Source: Sporosarcina sp. FSL W8-0480
Lineage (GTDB): Bacteria; Bacillota; Bacilli; Bacillales_A; Planococcaceae
Direction of reading: 5' to 3'
DNA: 64,000 bases
Assembly (NCBI RefSeq): GCF_037963765.1
Contig: NZ_CP150166.1
Coordinates: 2,487,501 to 2,551,500, forward strand
Each line of letters opens with the position of its first letter. The first letter of the stretch is position 1. The notes under the pieces are model-generated. The model had not been told where the DNA came from. It did not search any database and saw only the letters and a list, made by a program, of their open reading frames with translations. The position numbers and the translations under genes are program-made. Positions 36,319 to 44,732 of this stretch are shown here, piece by piece.

Positions 36319-36362
36319 AAAAGACTGTAGATAACGCTAAAAATCAAGCGTTTTCTACAGTC
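36318..36362 (-). terminator. Terminator of the lcfA-etfA operon
   Basis: GACTGTAGA-AACGCT pairs with AGCGTT-TCTACAGTC on the minus strand, followed by TTTTTG. Confidence 0.92.
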
Positions 36363-36396
36363 CGGGGCCCCTATAAGTATAGGAAGCCTTCTACTA

Positions 36397-37371
36397 TTAG
36401 TTAGTTTTAATTTTCTTAATCTCTTCAATCATCATAGGGATGACTTCGAACAAGTCTCCTACAATACCGTAGTCTGCTACTTTGAAAATGTTTGCTTCCG
36501 GGTCTTTGTTGATCGCTACGATTACTTTCGAGTTGGACATTCCAGCCATATGTTGGATGGCGCCGGAGATACCTGCTGCGATATAAAGGTCAGGTGTTAC
36601 GACTTTACCTGTTTGACCGATTTGTAAAGAGTAGTCGCAGTAGTCCGCGTCACATGCTCCGCGTGATGCTCCTACAGCACCGCCAAGCAATTTTGCCAAC
36701 TCTTCAAGTGGTGCGAAGCCTTCAGCGCTTTTCACTCCGCGGCCGCCAGCAACAACAACTTTCGCTTCTGACAAATCGACACCTTCAGTAGATTTACGGA
36801 CAACTTCGCTAATGACTGAGCGAAGATTCGTAATGTCAACTGAAACTGAAGATACATCTCCTGAACGGCTGTCGTCTTTCGCCAATGGTGCGATATTGTT
36901 CGGTCGGATTGAGATGAAAAGAAGTCCTTCTTTGTTTTTCACTTTTTCGAACGCTTTACCGGAATAGATTGGACGAATGAATACTGCATCGTCCCCTTCT
37001 CCTTCAATAGTTGTAACATCAGAGATTAAACCTGATGCAAGCTTACTAGCGATCTTAGGAGATAGGTCTTTCCCTAAAGACGTATGTCCGAAAACAATTG
37101 CGTCTGGCTTTTCTTGCTCATATACAGCCATGAAAGCTTGGCCATATCCATCTGATGTATAGTGTTTCAAATGAGGGTGTTCAACCGTGAGGACACGATC
37201 TGCACCGTATGTGATCATTTCTGAGCCTAATGATTGTACAGCATCTCCAAATAATACGCCGACGACTTCGCCGCCGCCAGATACCGTTTTCGCTGCAGCA
37301 ATCGCTTCAAATGAAACGTTTCGCAATACTCCTTCTCGAGCTTCACCAAGTACTAATACTTTTTTAGACAT
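36397..37371 (-). CDS. etfA: Electron transfer flavoprotein alpha subunit
   Basis: A 324-residue protein. The N-terminal half is the variable ETF fold ([12 protein letters not shown]). The C-terminal FAD domain carries [39 protein letters not shown] and [29 protein letters not shown]. With EtfB it takes electrons from acyl-CoA dehydrogenases and feeds them to the quinone pool. GGGAGG precedes the ATG. It is the last gene of the beta-oxidation operon; in B. subtilis trxA follows directly. Confidence 0.96.
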   Translation of the reverse strand: MSKKVLVLGEAREGVLRNVSFEAIAAAKTVSGGGEVVGVLFGDAVQSLGSEMITYGADRVLTVEHPHLKHYTSDGYGQAFMAVYEQEKPDAIVFGHTSLGKDLSPKIASKLASGLISDVTTIEGEGDDAVFIRPIYSGKAFEKVKNKEGLLFISIRPNNIAPLAKDDSRSGDVSSVSVDITNLRSVISEVVRKSTEGVDLSEAKVVVAGGRGVKSAEGFAPLEELAKLLGGAVGASRGACDADYCDYSLQIGQTGKVVTPDLYIAAGISGAIQHMAGMSNSKVIVAINKDPEANIFKVADYGIVGDLFEVIPMMIEEIKKIKTN

Positions 37372-37404
37372 ATTGAGTCCCTCCCGTTACTGTATGAATT
37401 TCCA

Positions 37405-38178
37405 TTAAAGTACTTTTGCTTCTTTATTCAAAAGTCCCACAAGCTCTTTCACTTGATCAGCTATGTCGCCTTCAAGAACACGTCCGGCTGCTTTTTGTGG
37501 TGGAAGATAGATTTCGATTGTTTCAGTTTTAGCTTCAACATCATCTTCATCGATGTCCAAATCATCCAACTCAAGCTCTTCAAGTGGCTTTTTCTTCGCC
37601 TTCATAATGCCTGGGAGGGAAGGATAGCGTGGCTCGTTTAACCCTTGTTGTGCAGTGACTAATAAAGGCAGGGACGTTTCAATTGTCTCGGAATCCCCTT
37701 CTACGTCGCGCACGATTTTAACTGAAGTGCCATCGATTTCAAGGTTCGTGATTGTTGTAACATAATTGATGCCTAATAGTTCCGCAACACGTGGACCGAC
37801 TTGTCCTGAGCCACCGTCAATCGCAACGTTTCCAGCAAGGATTAAATCAGCGTCTTTATCTTTCAAGTACTCCGCGATGATTTTGGCTACTGTAAATTCG
37901 TCCATTTCGTCGAGGTCATCCTCAGTATTGATGAGAACTGCTTTATCAGCACCCATCGCTAGCGCCGTGCGCAGCTGTTTTTCAGCCTCTTCGTCCCCGA
38001 TTGTAATGACAGTCACTTCTCCGCCATTCGCATCACGAACCTGAATCGCTTCTTCGATAGCGTACTCGTCATATGGGTTTATAATGAATTCAGCGCCGTC
38101 GTCTACAATCTTGCCGTTTGATACTGCGATTTTTTCCTCTGTGTCAAATGTACGTTTAACCAATGCATAAATGTTCAT
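37405..38178 (-). CDS. etfB: Electron transfer flavoprotein beta subunit
   Basis: A 257-residue protein with the AMP-binding ETF-beta pattern: NPYDEYAIEEAIQVRD, ALAMGADKAVLI, DLILAGNVAIDGGSGQVGPRVAELLG and PLLVTAQQGLNEPRYPSLPGIMKAKKKP. It is the partner of EtfA in passing electrons from beta-oxidation. AGGAGG lies 8 nt before the ATG. It sits 22 bp after fadB and 33 bp before etfA. Confidence 0.96.
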   Translation of the reverse strand: MNIYALVKRTFDTEEKIAVSNGKIVDDGAEFIINPYDEYAIEEAIQVRDANGGEVTVITIGDEEAEKQLRTALAMGADKAVLINTEDDLDEMDEFTVAKIIAEYLKDKDADLILAGNVAIDGGSGQVGPRVAELLGINYVTTITNLEIDGTSVKIVRDVEGDSETIETSLPLLVTAQQGLNEPRYPSLPGIMKAKKKPLEELELDDLDIDEDDVEAKTETIEIYLPPQKAAGRVLEGDIADQVKELVGLLNKEAKVL

Positions 38179-38200
38179 ATTGCATACCTCCTTGGCTTAT

Positions 38201-38974
38201 TTAGTTCCCTTTGAAATGTGGTTCTCTTTTTTCAATGAACGCCTGAATGCCTTCTTTGGCATCTTCAGAAACAAATACTTCTCCGAACGAATCGGCTTCA
38301 GCCTTGACGCCTTCATAGTAGGAATCCGGCTTGGTAAATTGGAGCATCTGTAAAGCGGCTTTCATGGCAATCGGGCTTTTCTTCGCGATTTTCTTAGCCA
38401 TTTCCATTGTTTTCGGAAGTAGTTCCTCTTCTGAAAACGCATGATTTGCAAGGCCGAAGCGCACAGCTTCCTCACCCGTAATCGGTTCACTTGTCAATAG
38501 CATTTCCGCAGCTCTTGCCACCCCAACATATCGAGGCAGGCGCTGTGTCCCGGCAAATCCGGGGATTAATCCAAGTTGCAATTCAGGCAGGCCTAACTTT
38601 GCCTTTTCAGTTACAACTCGAATATGACAGCCCATTGCAAGCTCCAACCCGCCACCTAAGGCAGCGCCATGAATTGCTGCGATTACCGGCTTCTTAAAGC
38701 TTTCAAGCCTTTCAAATACGTCTTGCCCTGCGGCCGAAAGCTTAGTGAATTCTTCTCCAGATGAAACGGTCGTAAATTCCTTAATATCAGCTCCCGCAGA
38801 GAAGAATCTCCCTTCTCCATGAAGGATGATTACCCTTACTGAATCATCATTCTCCACTGAGTCGAGCATTCTATCAATCTCTTTGATAAGACCACTTGAT
38901 AACGCATTTGCTGGCGGTCTATTGATTGATACAATTGCCACGCCATCTTCCCTATCGATTTTCAAGAACTCCAT
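38201..38974 (-). CDS. fadB: Enoyl-CoA hydratase
   Basis: A 257-residue crotonase-fold enzyme that hydrates trans-2-enoyl-CoA in beta-oxidation. [11 protein letters not shown] (oxyanion hole), [19 protein letters not shown] and [22 protein letters not shown] carry the active-site glutamates. The ATG at 38974 follows AAGGGACGG, and the length fits B. subtilis FadB (YsiB). It is third in lcfA-fadR-fadB-etfB-etfA. Confidence 0.94.
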   Translation of the reverse strand: MEFLKIDREDGVAIVSINRPPANALSSGLIKEIDRMLDSVENDDSVRVIILHGEGRFFSAGADIKEFTTVSSGEEFTKLSAAGQDVFERLESFKKPVIAAIHGAALGGGLELAMGCHIRVVTEKAKLGLPELQLGLIPGFAGTQRLPRYVGVARAAEMLLTSEPITGEEAVRFGLANHAFSEEELLPKTMEMAKKIAKKSPIAMKAALQMLQFTKPDSYYEGVKAEADSFGEVFVSEDAKEGIQAFIEKREPHFKGN

Positions 38975-39023
38975 TTTATCCCGTCCCTTCCCCAACAAGA
39001 CGATGTTTTCGCCATGAGTACTA

Positions 39024-39605
39024 TTAAGATTTCATGCCATTCAATAAAAGGCGGTGTACTTCCGGTGTTAGTTTTAATAAATCATACTTTTGATCATTCA
39101 TTACCCAAGAGGTGATTGTTTCATCTATCGTGCCAAAAACCATTTGCCGTGCGAGTCGGATATCGATCCGTCCGTCAAATTCACCTTTTTCAATTCCTTC
39201 TTTTAAAATGGAATCGAGCAAAACCAAATATTCCTTAAGCACCTCGTTAATCCTGTAACGGAGATCCTTATTGGACTGGCGCAACTCCAATTGGGTTACA
39301 ATTGCAAGATGGCGATCGCTATATAGCAAATGGAAATGGTTGTCTATCATCTTGTAAAGCTTTTCTGTTGCAGTGATTTCCGTTGCAAGGATCTCTTTAA
39401 CGTTTTCAACGAAGACACTCATCTTCTCTCTGAAGACAGATACGAGGATATCCTCTTTATTTTTAAAATAAAGGTAAATTGTCCCGTCCGCCACGCCAGC
39501 TTCCTTTGCTATCTTCGACACTTGCGCCTGGTGATAGCCGTTTTCAGCAATAGCGATGACAGCCGCATCCACTATTTGCTTATATTTTGGTTTCTCGCGT
39601 TTCAA
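39024..39605 (-). CDS. fadR: TetR-family fatty-acid degradation repressor FadR (YsiA)
   Basis: A 193-residue protein. The N-terminal helix-turn-helix is [26 protein letters not shown], and the C-terminal part is the helical ligand domain that in B. subtilis binds long-chain acyl-CoA, releasing the repressor from DNA. The TTG start follows GGTGGTGAG. Directly upstream lies a 32-bp palindrome with the FadR box over the start site of a local promoter, so the gene should repress itself and the genes after it. Confidence 0.92.
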   Translation of the reverse strand: MKREKPKYKQIVDAAVIAIAENGYHQAQVSKIAKEAGVADGTIYLYFKNKEDILVSVFREKMSVFVENVKEILATEITATEKLYKMIDNHFHLLYSDRHLAIVTQLELRQSNKDLRYRINEVLKEYLVLLDSILKEGIEKGEFDGRIDIRLARQMVFGTIDETITSWVMNDQKYDLLKLTPEVHRLLLNGMKS

Positions 39606-39627
39606 TTGTTCTCACCACCAAAAAGAA

Positions 39628-39688
39628 GAAAATATGAATGACTGTTCATTCATATTTTCATAATAATCGTTTATTCGGTTATCGTCAA
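39628..39688 (-). promoter_or_regulatory. fadR promoter with FadR operator
   Basis: TTGACG (39683-39688), 17-nt spacer and TATTAT (39660-39665) form a sigma-A promoter on the minus strand. Right after it, GAAAATATGAATGA (39628-39641) and its exact reverse complement (39646-39659) flank CTGT. The core TGAATGA-N4-TCATTCA fits the FadR box. Confidence 0.8.
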
Positions 39689-39696
39689 GTGTTTCG

Positions 39697-41394
39697 TCAC
39701 GAAGTTTTTAATTCGAGTTCCATCTTCTTTTTCTCTTCGTCGATCAACGAACGGCGTAATATTTTGCCGACCGCTGTTTTCGGAAGCTCTTTTCGGAATT
39801 CGTATTCCCTTGGCACTTTATATGACGCCAAGCTTTCCCGGCAATACTTATCTAATTCTTCTTCCGATACCGTTTCCCCTTCTTTTAATACGATATAGGC
39901 TTTCACAGTCTCCCCGCGATAAGGATCAGGAATACCCGCAACAACACATTCAACGATTGCCGGATGCTCATAAAGAACCTCTTCGATTTCACGTGGATAA
40001 ATATTAAAACCGCTTGCGATGATCATATCCTTCTTCCTATCAACTACATAGAAATGTCCTTCATCATCCATATAACCTAAATCACCGGTTAAAAACCATC
40101 CATCGCGGAAAGTAGCTGCAGTGTCTTCCGGTCGGTTCCAATAGCCCTTCATGACTTGCGGACCTTTCACCGCAATCTCCCCAACTTCTCCGTTCGGTAG
40201 AGGCTCTGATGAATCGGGACCAAGTATACAGGCATCCGTATCAGGCCATGGTACACCGATGGAACCTTTGACACGCCTCTTTTCCCAGAGGAAGTTAGCA
40301 ATTGCAACTGGAGATGTTTCAGTTAAGCCATAGCCTTCAACCAATTTACCTCCAGTAACCCTTTCAAACTTTTCTTGTAGTTCTACCGGCAATGCCGCAG
40401 ATCCACTCAGACATGCCTTGATAGATGAAAGATCATATTTCGATAATTGCGGGTGGTTTAATAATCCAATATAAAGTGTCGGAGCACCCGGAAACAAGGT
40501 AGGCTTTTGTTTATCGATCAGCTTTAAAGCCATGTCATAATCAGGTTTAGGCATCAAGACCATTTTATTGCCAAGCATGACAGAAAGGATTAATACTGTT
40601 GTCATTCCATACACGTGGAAAAATGGCAGAATTCCCAATAAGGTCTCTTCGCCTTCTTCACATTTATACAGCCATGCATTACACATTTGCGCATTGCTGA
40701 TGAGATTCGCATGCGTCAACATGACCCCTTTTGGCGGTCCAGTCGTTCCACCCGTGTATTGAAGCAACGCAATATCTTCATCAAAATTGAATTCGTATGA
40801 AACTAATTCCGGTTTTGCTATTTTCATAATTTCAGTAAAAAGATGATTCATCCCTCGATGCTCCACTTTCACTACGATGCCGTGCTCTTTCTTTTGTATG
40901 AATGGATAAACGAGATTTTTCGGGAATGGCAAGTAATCTTTTATCCCCGTGATGATCACATGCTCCAACTTCGTCTCTTTTACGACCTTAGAAATTCTTC
41001 CGAATAAAATATCAAGCGAAATAATTACTTTCGCCCCTGAATCGGACATTTGATAAGCTAATTCCCTTTCCGTATACAAAGGATTCGTTTGAACAACAAT
41101 TGCCCCAATATAGAGAATACCGAAGTAAGCAATTGCACCTTGCGGACAATTCGGCAGCATGATGGCAACACGATCGCCTTTTTCGACTCCGAGGGACTTT
41201 AGATAGTTTGCAAATTTCAATGCTGAGTCATGGAACTCACTATAGCTAATGTTCTTCCCCATGAAGTGCATGGCTGTTTTATCAGGAAACTTTTCCGTGG
41301 CCCTGGTCAGGAATTCTTGCAACGGAATCCGATCATACTCGATTGTCCTTGGTATTTCCTTGGGATACAGATTCAACCATGGTTTCTCCGTCAT
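39697..41394 (-). CDS. lcfA: Long-chain fatty-acid-CoA ligase
   Basis: A 565-residue AMP-forming synthetase. The P-loop-like motif is LLQYTGGTTGPPKGVMLTH, followed by EGYGLTETSP, GWFLTGDLGYMDDEGHFYVVDRKKDMIIASGFNIYPREIEEVL and the C-terminal lysine in ELPKTAVGKILRR. It activates fatty acids to acyl-CoA for beta-oxidation and is the first gene of the operon. AAAGGGGG precedes the ATG. Its own sigma-A promoter has no evident FadR box. Confidence 0.96.
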   Translation of the reverse strand: MTEKPWLNLYPKEIPRTIEYDRIPLQEFLTRATEKFPDKTAMHFMGKNISYSEFHDSALKFANYLKSLGVEKGDRVAIMLPNCPQGAIAYFGILYIGAIVVQTNPLYTERELAYQMSDSGAKVIISLDILFGRISKVVKETKLEHVIITGIKDYLPFPKNLVYPFIQKKEHGIVVKVEHRGMNHLFTEIMKIAKPELVSYEFNFDEDIALLQYTGGTTGPPKGVMLTHANLISNAQMCNAWLYKCEEGEETLLGILPFFHVYGMTTVLILSVMLGNKMVLMPKPDYDMALKLIDKQKPTLFPGAPTLYIGLLNHPQLSKYDLSSIKACLSGSAALPVELQEKFERVTGGKLVEGYGLTETSPVAIANFLWEKRRVKGSIGVPWPDTDACILGPDSSEPLPNGEVGEIAVKGPQVMKGYWNRPEDTAATFRDGWFLTGDLGYMDDEGHFYVVDRKKDMIIASGFNIYPREIEEVLYEHPAIVECVVAGIPDPYRGETVKAYIVLKEGETVSEEELDKYCRESLASYKVPREYEFRKELPKTAVGKILRRSLIDEEKKKMELELKTS

Positions 41395-41445
41395 TATATT
41401 ACCCCCTTTTCATAATCAAATTCTTTGAAAATTCCTTCTTAGTTT

Positions 41446-41474
41446 ATTATATCGATAAATGAATCCGCTTTCAA
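41446..41474 (-). promoter_or_regulatory. sigma-A promoter of lcfA
   Basis: TTGAAA (41469-41474), a 17-nt spacer and TATAAT (41446-41451) on the minus strand, about 50 bp before the lcfA start. Only a half-site-like GGATTCATT lies in the spacer. Confidence 0.7.
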
Positions 41475-41495
41475 ATAGAATATTACTTTGACTAT

Positions 41496-41532
41496 GAAAA
41501 AATGCCTTGACTGATAACTTTTCAGTCAAGGC
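41496..41532 (-). terminator. Terminator of the zapA-DUF350 operon
   Basis: GCCTTGACTGA pairs with TCAGTCAAGGC and is followed by ATTTTTTC on the minus strand. It overlaps the stop of the 28-codon frame. Confidence 0.85.
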
Positions 41533-41612
41533 GTATTTGTAAACATCCAATATACTCCTACAAGGATAAAGAGAACACAAACGACGAGTAATATTTTAGA
41601 TAATTTCTCCAT
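41526..41612 (-). CDS. 28-residue single-helix membrane peptide
   Basis: AGGAG lies 7 nt before the ATG. The product is MEKLSKI and a hydrophobic helix (LLVVCVLFILVGVYWMF) ending TNTP. It starts 10 bp after the DUF350 stop and ends inside the operon terminator, so it would be the last gene of the unit. Small peptides of this kind often modulate a larger membrane partner. No homologue can be checked here. Confidence 0.5.
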   Translation of the reverse strand: MEKLSKILLVVCVLFILVGVYWMFTNTP

Positions 41613-41622
41613 TGTCTATCTC

Positions 41623-42036
41623 CTATGAAATACTTGCTCCAATTACAAATGATAGGCCAACCGAAATTGTTAAGGAAATAAATCCTACTGAACGGTTATC
41701 GGCTTCGATTTCTTTGTCGATGTTAAACTTCGGTGTGAGAAATTCGAAAAGAATGTAGGCGATGACTAATAGGATGAATCCGAACAGGCCCCATCCAATC
41801 ATTTGCGGAAGCGTGTTGTGCTGTTCTATGGAATAGCGAAAGATATTGGCGACTCCGAATATCTTTCCCCCTGTGGCTAAAGCGACTGCCACATTTCCCT
41901 TTCTGATTTCTTCCCAGTTCTTATATTTGGTGACCAGTTCGAATAATACCATCGAAAAGATAAGGCAAAGGACTACGACGCTAAAGTAGCCTGTTGTTTC
42001 GACGAGCGGGTGACTCCAAAATCCTGTTTCTGTCAT
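41623..42036 (-). CDS. DUF350 membrane protein (YshE-like)
   Basis: A 137-residue protein with four membrane helices in two similar halves. The motifs KGNVAVALATGGKIFGVA and DNRSVGFISLTISVGLSFVIG are the duplicated DUF350 pattern. The place next to mutS2 matches yshE of B. subtilis. Function unknown; an envelope role is presumed. Confidence 0.85.
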   Translation of the reverse strand: MTETGFWSHPLVETTGYFSVVVLCLIFSMVLFELVTKYKNWEEIRKGNVAVALATGGKIFGVANIFRYSIEQHNTLPQMIGWGLFGFILLVIAYILFEFLTPKFNIDKEIEADNRSVGFISLTISVGLSFVIGASIS

Positions 42037-42129
42037 TGATATAATGGCTCCTTTTTGTCATTCGTTTAATCTACCGTATACGAATGAGAACGAGAAAGGT
42101 TTCAAATTTAATGTGAAAACATGAATATC

Positions 42130-42322
42130 GTTGATTTACGCTACAGGCGGACGCGTTCCGGGGGGCGGGCGGTGAGCCTCCTCGGTCGCTACGCGACACT
42201 GCGGGGTCTCACCTGTCCCGCTAATCCCCCAGGAAAAGCCGTCACGAAGAACGGCTTTTGCGAACAAAAGCGAAGCGTTGAGAGCACATCTTTGCACTTT
42301 GCCGCCTTTCGCTTCAATCAAC
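42130..42322. repeat. MITE-like repeat, full copy with nested block
   Basis: It begins GTTGATTTACGCT and ends GCTTCAATCAAC, so GTTGATT and AATCAAC are terminal inverted repeats. The body is GC-rich (CAGGCGGACGC, then GCGGGGTCTCAC). A block of about 75 bp with an AAGCCGT/ACGGCTT hairpin (42236-42300) is nearly identical to one in the copy at 47421-47610. Confidence 0.8.
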
Positions 42323-42361
42323 AAAAACCCTACACATAGATGAATTATAATCTATAAACCA

Positions 42362-44716
42362 TTATTTCAACTCCACCACAGTTACCCCATGTCCGCCTTC
42401 TCCGGCTTCGCCGTAGCGGTAGCTTTTTACGCGGGGGTGGTTTTTTAGATAGGTTTGTACCCCTTGGCGTAAGGCGCCTGTGCCTTTTCCGTGGATGATT
42501 GAGACTTGGTGGTAATTGGAAAGAAGCGCGTCGTCCAAGTATTTTTCTGTTCGGTGCAATGCATCTTCGTATCGTTCGCCACGTAGGTCGAGTTCCAGTT
42601 TGACGTAGGAGTCCCTTCCTCGGACGGAGGCGGATACGACTGGGTCTTTCATCTTTTCCGGTTTTGTGTATTCGAGAACGGTTTCGTCTAACTTCATCTT
42701 TAAGATGCCGATTTGGACGATCCATTCCTTGTCGGATACTTTTTCGATTAAAGTACCTTTTTGGCCGTATGTGATGACTTTTACTTCATCGCCAACTTCC
42801 AATGGACGCGGGGCTGCTTTTGCTTTGATATTTTTCTTTTTATCTTCTGGTGCAGCGCCTTCCAGTCTTTTACGGGCTTCGATCAGTTCATGCTCTTTAA
42901 CGCTTGCCCCAGCGTTTAGGCGAAGGGCCCTCAAGTCAGAGATGACTGCTTCTGATTCAACTCGAGCGTTGTCGACGATTTTCTTGGCTTTCTCTTTTGC
43001 ATTGTCAACAAGCTTTTCTTTCATTTCCTCGAATTCTGCGAGTTTCGTTTCGAGTTCGCGTTTTAAGGTTTCCGTTTCAATTAGTAAAGCATGCGTCTTT
43101 TCCGCATCCTTTTCAGATTGAACACGGCTTGACTCCAACGACGCAATCATCGAGTCGACTTCTCCACGATCGGTGCCAGTAAATTTTTTGGCGCGCTTGA
43201 TGATATGTTCATGAAGGCCGAGTCTTTTTGAAATTTCAAATGCATTACTTCGACCGGGCACACCGATTAATAAACGATAAGTAGGGCTTAACGTATCGAT
43301 ATCGAACTCCACACTTGCGTTTGCCACACCCGGACGATTGTAACCGTAGGCTTTCAACTCCGGATAATGCGTTGTGGCCATTACTCTCGCACCCGTTCCA
43401 TGAACTTCATCCAAAATGGAAATTGCCAACGCAGCGCCTTCCTGAGGATCGGTTCCTGATCCCAACTCATCGAAAATAAGTAATGAACGCGAGTCGAATT
43501 TCTTCAGGATATCGACGATGTTCACCATATGGGATGAAAACGTACTCAAGCTTTGTTCGATAGATTGTTCATCGCCAATATCGGCATAGACGGATTCAAA
43601 TACGGCAACTTCAGAGCCATCCAAAGCAGGGATTGGAAGTCCGGCCTGTGCCATCAATGTACATAATCCGACTGTTTTCAATGTTACCGTCTTTCCGCCG
43701 GTATTCGGTCCCGTAATAACAATCGTTGTTATATCCTTGCCGAATTCAATCGTGTTCGCAACCGCCTGATCTATCGGCAATAAAGGGTGACGGGCTCTCG
43801 CCAAACGAATATATCCTTCATTGTTCACTTCCGGCTTCGTACATTTATGGGCAGTACCATATTTCGCTTTGGCAAGGATAATATCGATTTCAGATAACAC
43901 ATCAACAAGGACAAACAGATCATGTGCGACTGCCTGAACTTTTATCGATAACTCTTGTAAGATCTTTTCTATCTCTTCTTTCTCTTTCATTTTCAAGTTG
44001 CGAATTTCATTATTTGCTTGAACAACTGCGTCCGGCTCGATGAATAATGTCTGTCCTGATGAGGACATATCGTGGATGACGCCACCAAAATGTGATCTGT
44101 ACTCCGACTTAACCGGGATGACATATCGATCATTACGAATGGTTACGATTGAATCAGAAAGCATCTTTGCAGCATTTCGACCACGTGTATACCCTTCCAA
44201 CTTTTCGCGTACTCGGCCTTCCTGAATGCGAAGACTTTGACGAATCGAACGAAGGGTTCCTGAGGCACTGTCAACGACATGACCGTTGTCATCTATTGCG
44301 GCATTAATCTCATGTTCAAGTCCCGTAAGGATCGGCAATGATTCTTTTTTGGCAAGAAAATGAGGTATCTTAATATCTTCATCAGCATCTACTGCTTCGA
44401 TGAACTGCCTTAAAATCCGGCTTGCACGAATCGTATTAGCGGTTTCCATCAATTCATAACCACTAAGTACCCCGCCGATTTGCGCCCGTTTTGCATGCGG
44501 ACGAATGTCGCTGATGCCCCCCATCGGGACATTTCCACGAACACGGAGAATGGCAAGTCCTTCGTCCGTTTCTTCTAGTAGACGAACAACTTCATCAAAA
44601 TCACTTAGTGGAACTAATTTCTCCATATAAGACCGTCCGGCAGTAGATGTGCAGTATGTTGCAACGATGTCTCGGACTTTATCAAATTCAAGTGTTTTCA
44701 AGACACGGTTTTCCAA
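42362..44716 (-). CDS. mutS2: Endonuclease MutS2
   Basis: A 784-residue protein. The MutS-type ATPase has Walker A ITGPNTGGKTVTLKTVGLC near residue 330, LSTFSSHMVNI and Walker B LLIFDELGSGTDPQEGAALAIS. The C-terminal Smr nuclease domain ends with LDLRGERYEDAL, VSIIHGKGTGALRQGVQTYL and the GEAGEGGHGVTVVEL tail. It acts on branched DNA and on collided ribosomes. AAAGGGAG lies 9 nt before the TTG at 44716. That start removes an apparent overlap with polX and matches the B. subtilis length. Confidence 0.95.
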   Translation of the reverse strand: MENRVLKTLEFDKVRDIVATYCTSTAGRSYMEKLVPLSDFDEVVRLLEETDEGLAILRVRGNVPMGGISDIRPHAKRAQIGGVLSGYELMETANTIRASRILRQFIEAVDADEDIKIPHFLAKKESLPILTGLEHEINAAIDDNGHVVDSASGTLRSIRQSLRIQEGRVREKLEGYTRGRNAAKMLSDSIVTIRNDRYVIPVKSEYRSHFGGVIHDMSSSGQTLFIEPDAVVQANNEIRNLKMKEKEEIEKILQELSIKVQAVAHDLFVLVDVLSEIDIILAKAKYGTAHKCTKPEVNNEGYIRLARARHPLLPIDQAVANTIEFGKDITTIVITGPNTGGKTVTLKTVGLCTLMAQAGLPIPALDGSEVAVFESVYADIGDEQSIEQSLSTFSSHMVNIVDILKKFDSRSLLIFDELGSGTDPQEGAALAISILDEVHGTGARVMATTHYPELKAYGYNRPGVANASVEFDIDTLSPTYRLLIGVPGRSNAFEISKRLGLHEHIIKRAKKFTGTDRGEVDSMIASLESSRVQSEKDAEKTHALLIETETLKRELETKLAEFEEMKEKLVDNAKEKAKKIVDNARVESEAVISDLRALRLNAGASVKEHELIEARKRLEGAAPEDKKKNIKAKAAPRPLEVGDEVKVITYGQKGTLIEKVSDKEWIVQIGILKMKLDETVLEYTKPEKMKDPVVSASVRGRDSYVKLELDLRGERYEDALHRTEKYLDDALLSNYHQVSIIHGKGTGALRQGVQTYLKNHPRVKSYRYGEAGEGGHGVTVVELK

Positions 44717-44732
44717 TGTCTTACACTCCCTT

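Noticed and set aside
35692..36428. Three long overlapping minus frames with ALKNPAPRSRI-type repeats
   Set aside because: They are a by-product of a 20-bp tandem repeat, which cycles through all frames. They have no ribosome site and share the same DNA.
42345..42725. 126-codon arginine-rich minus frame in mutS2
   Set aside because: Out-of-frame shadow inside the mutS2 Smr domain.
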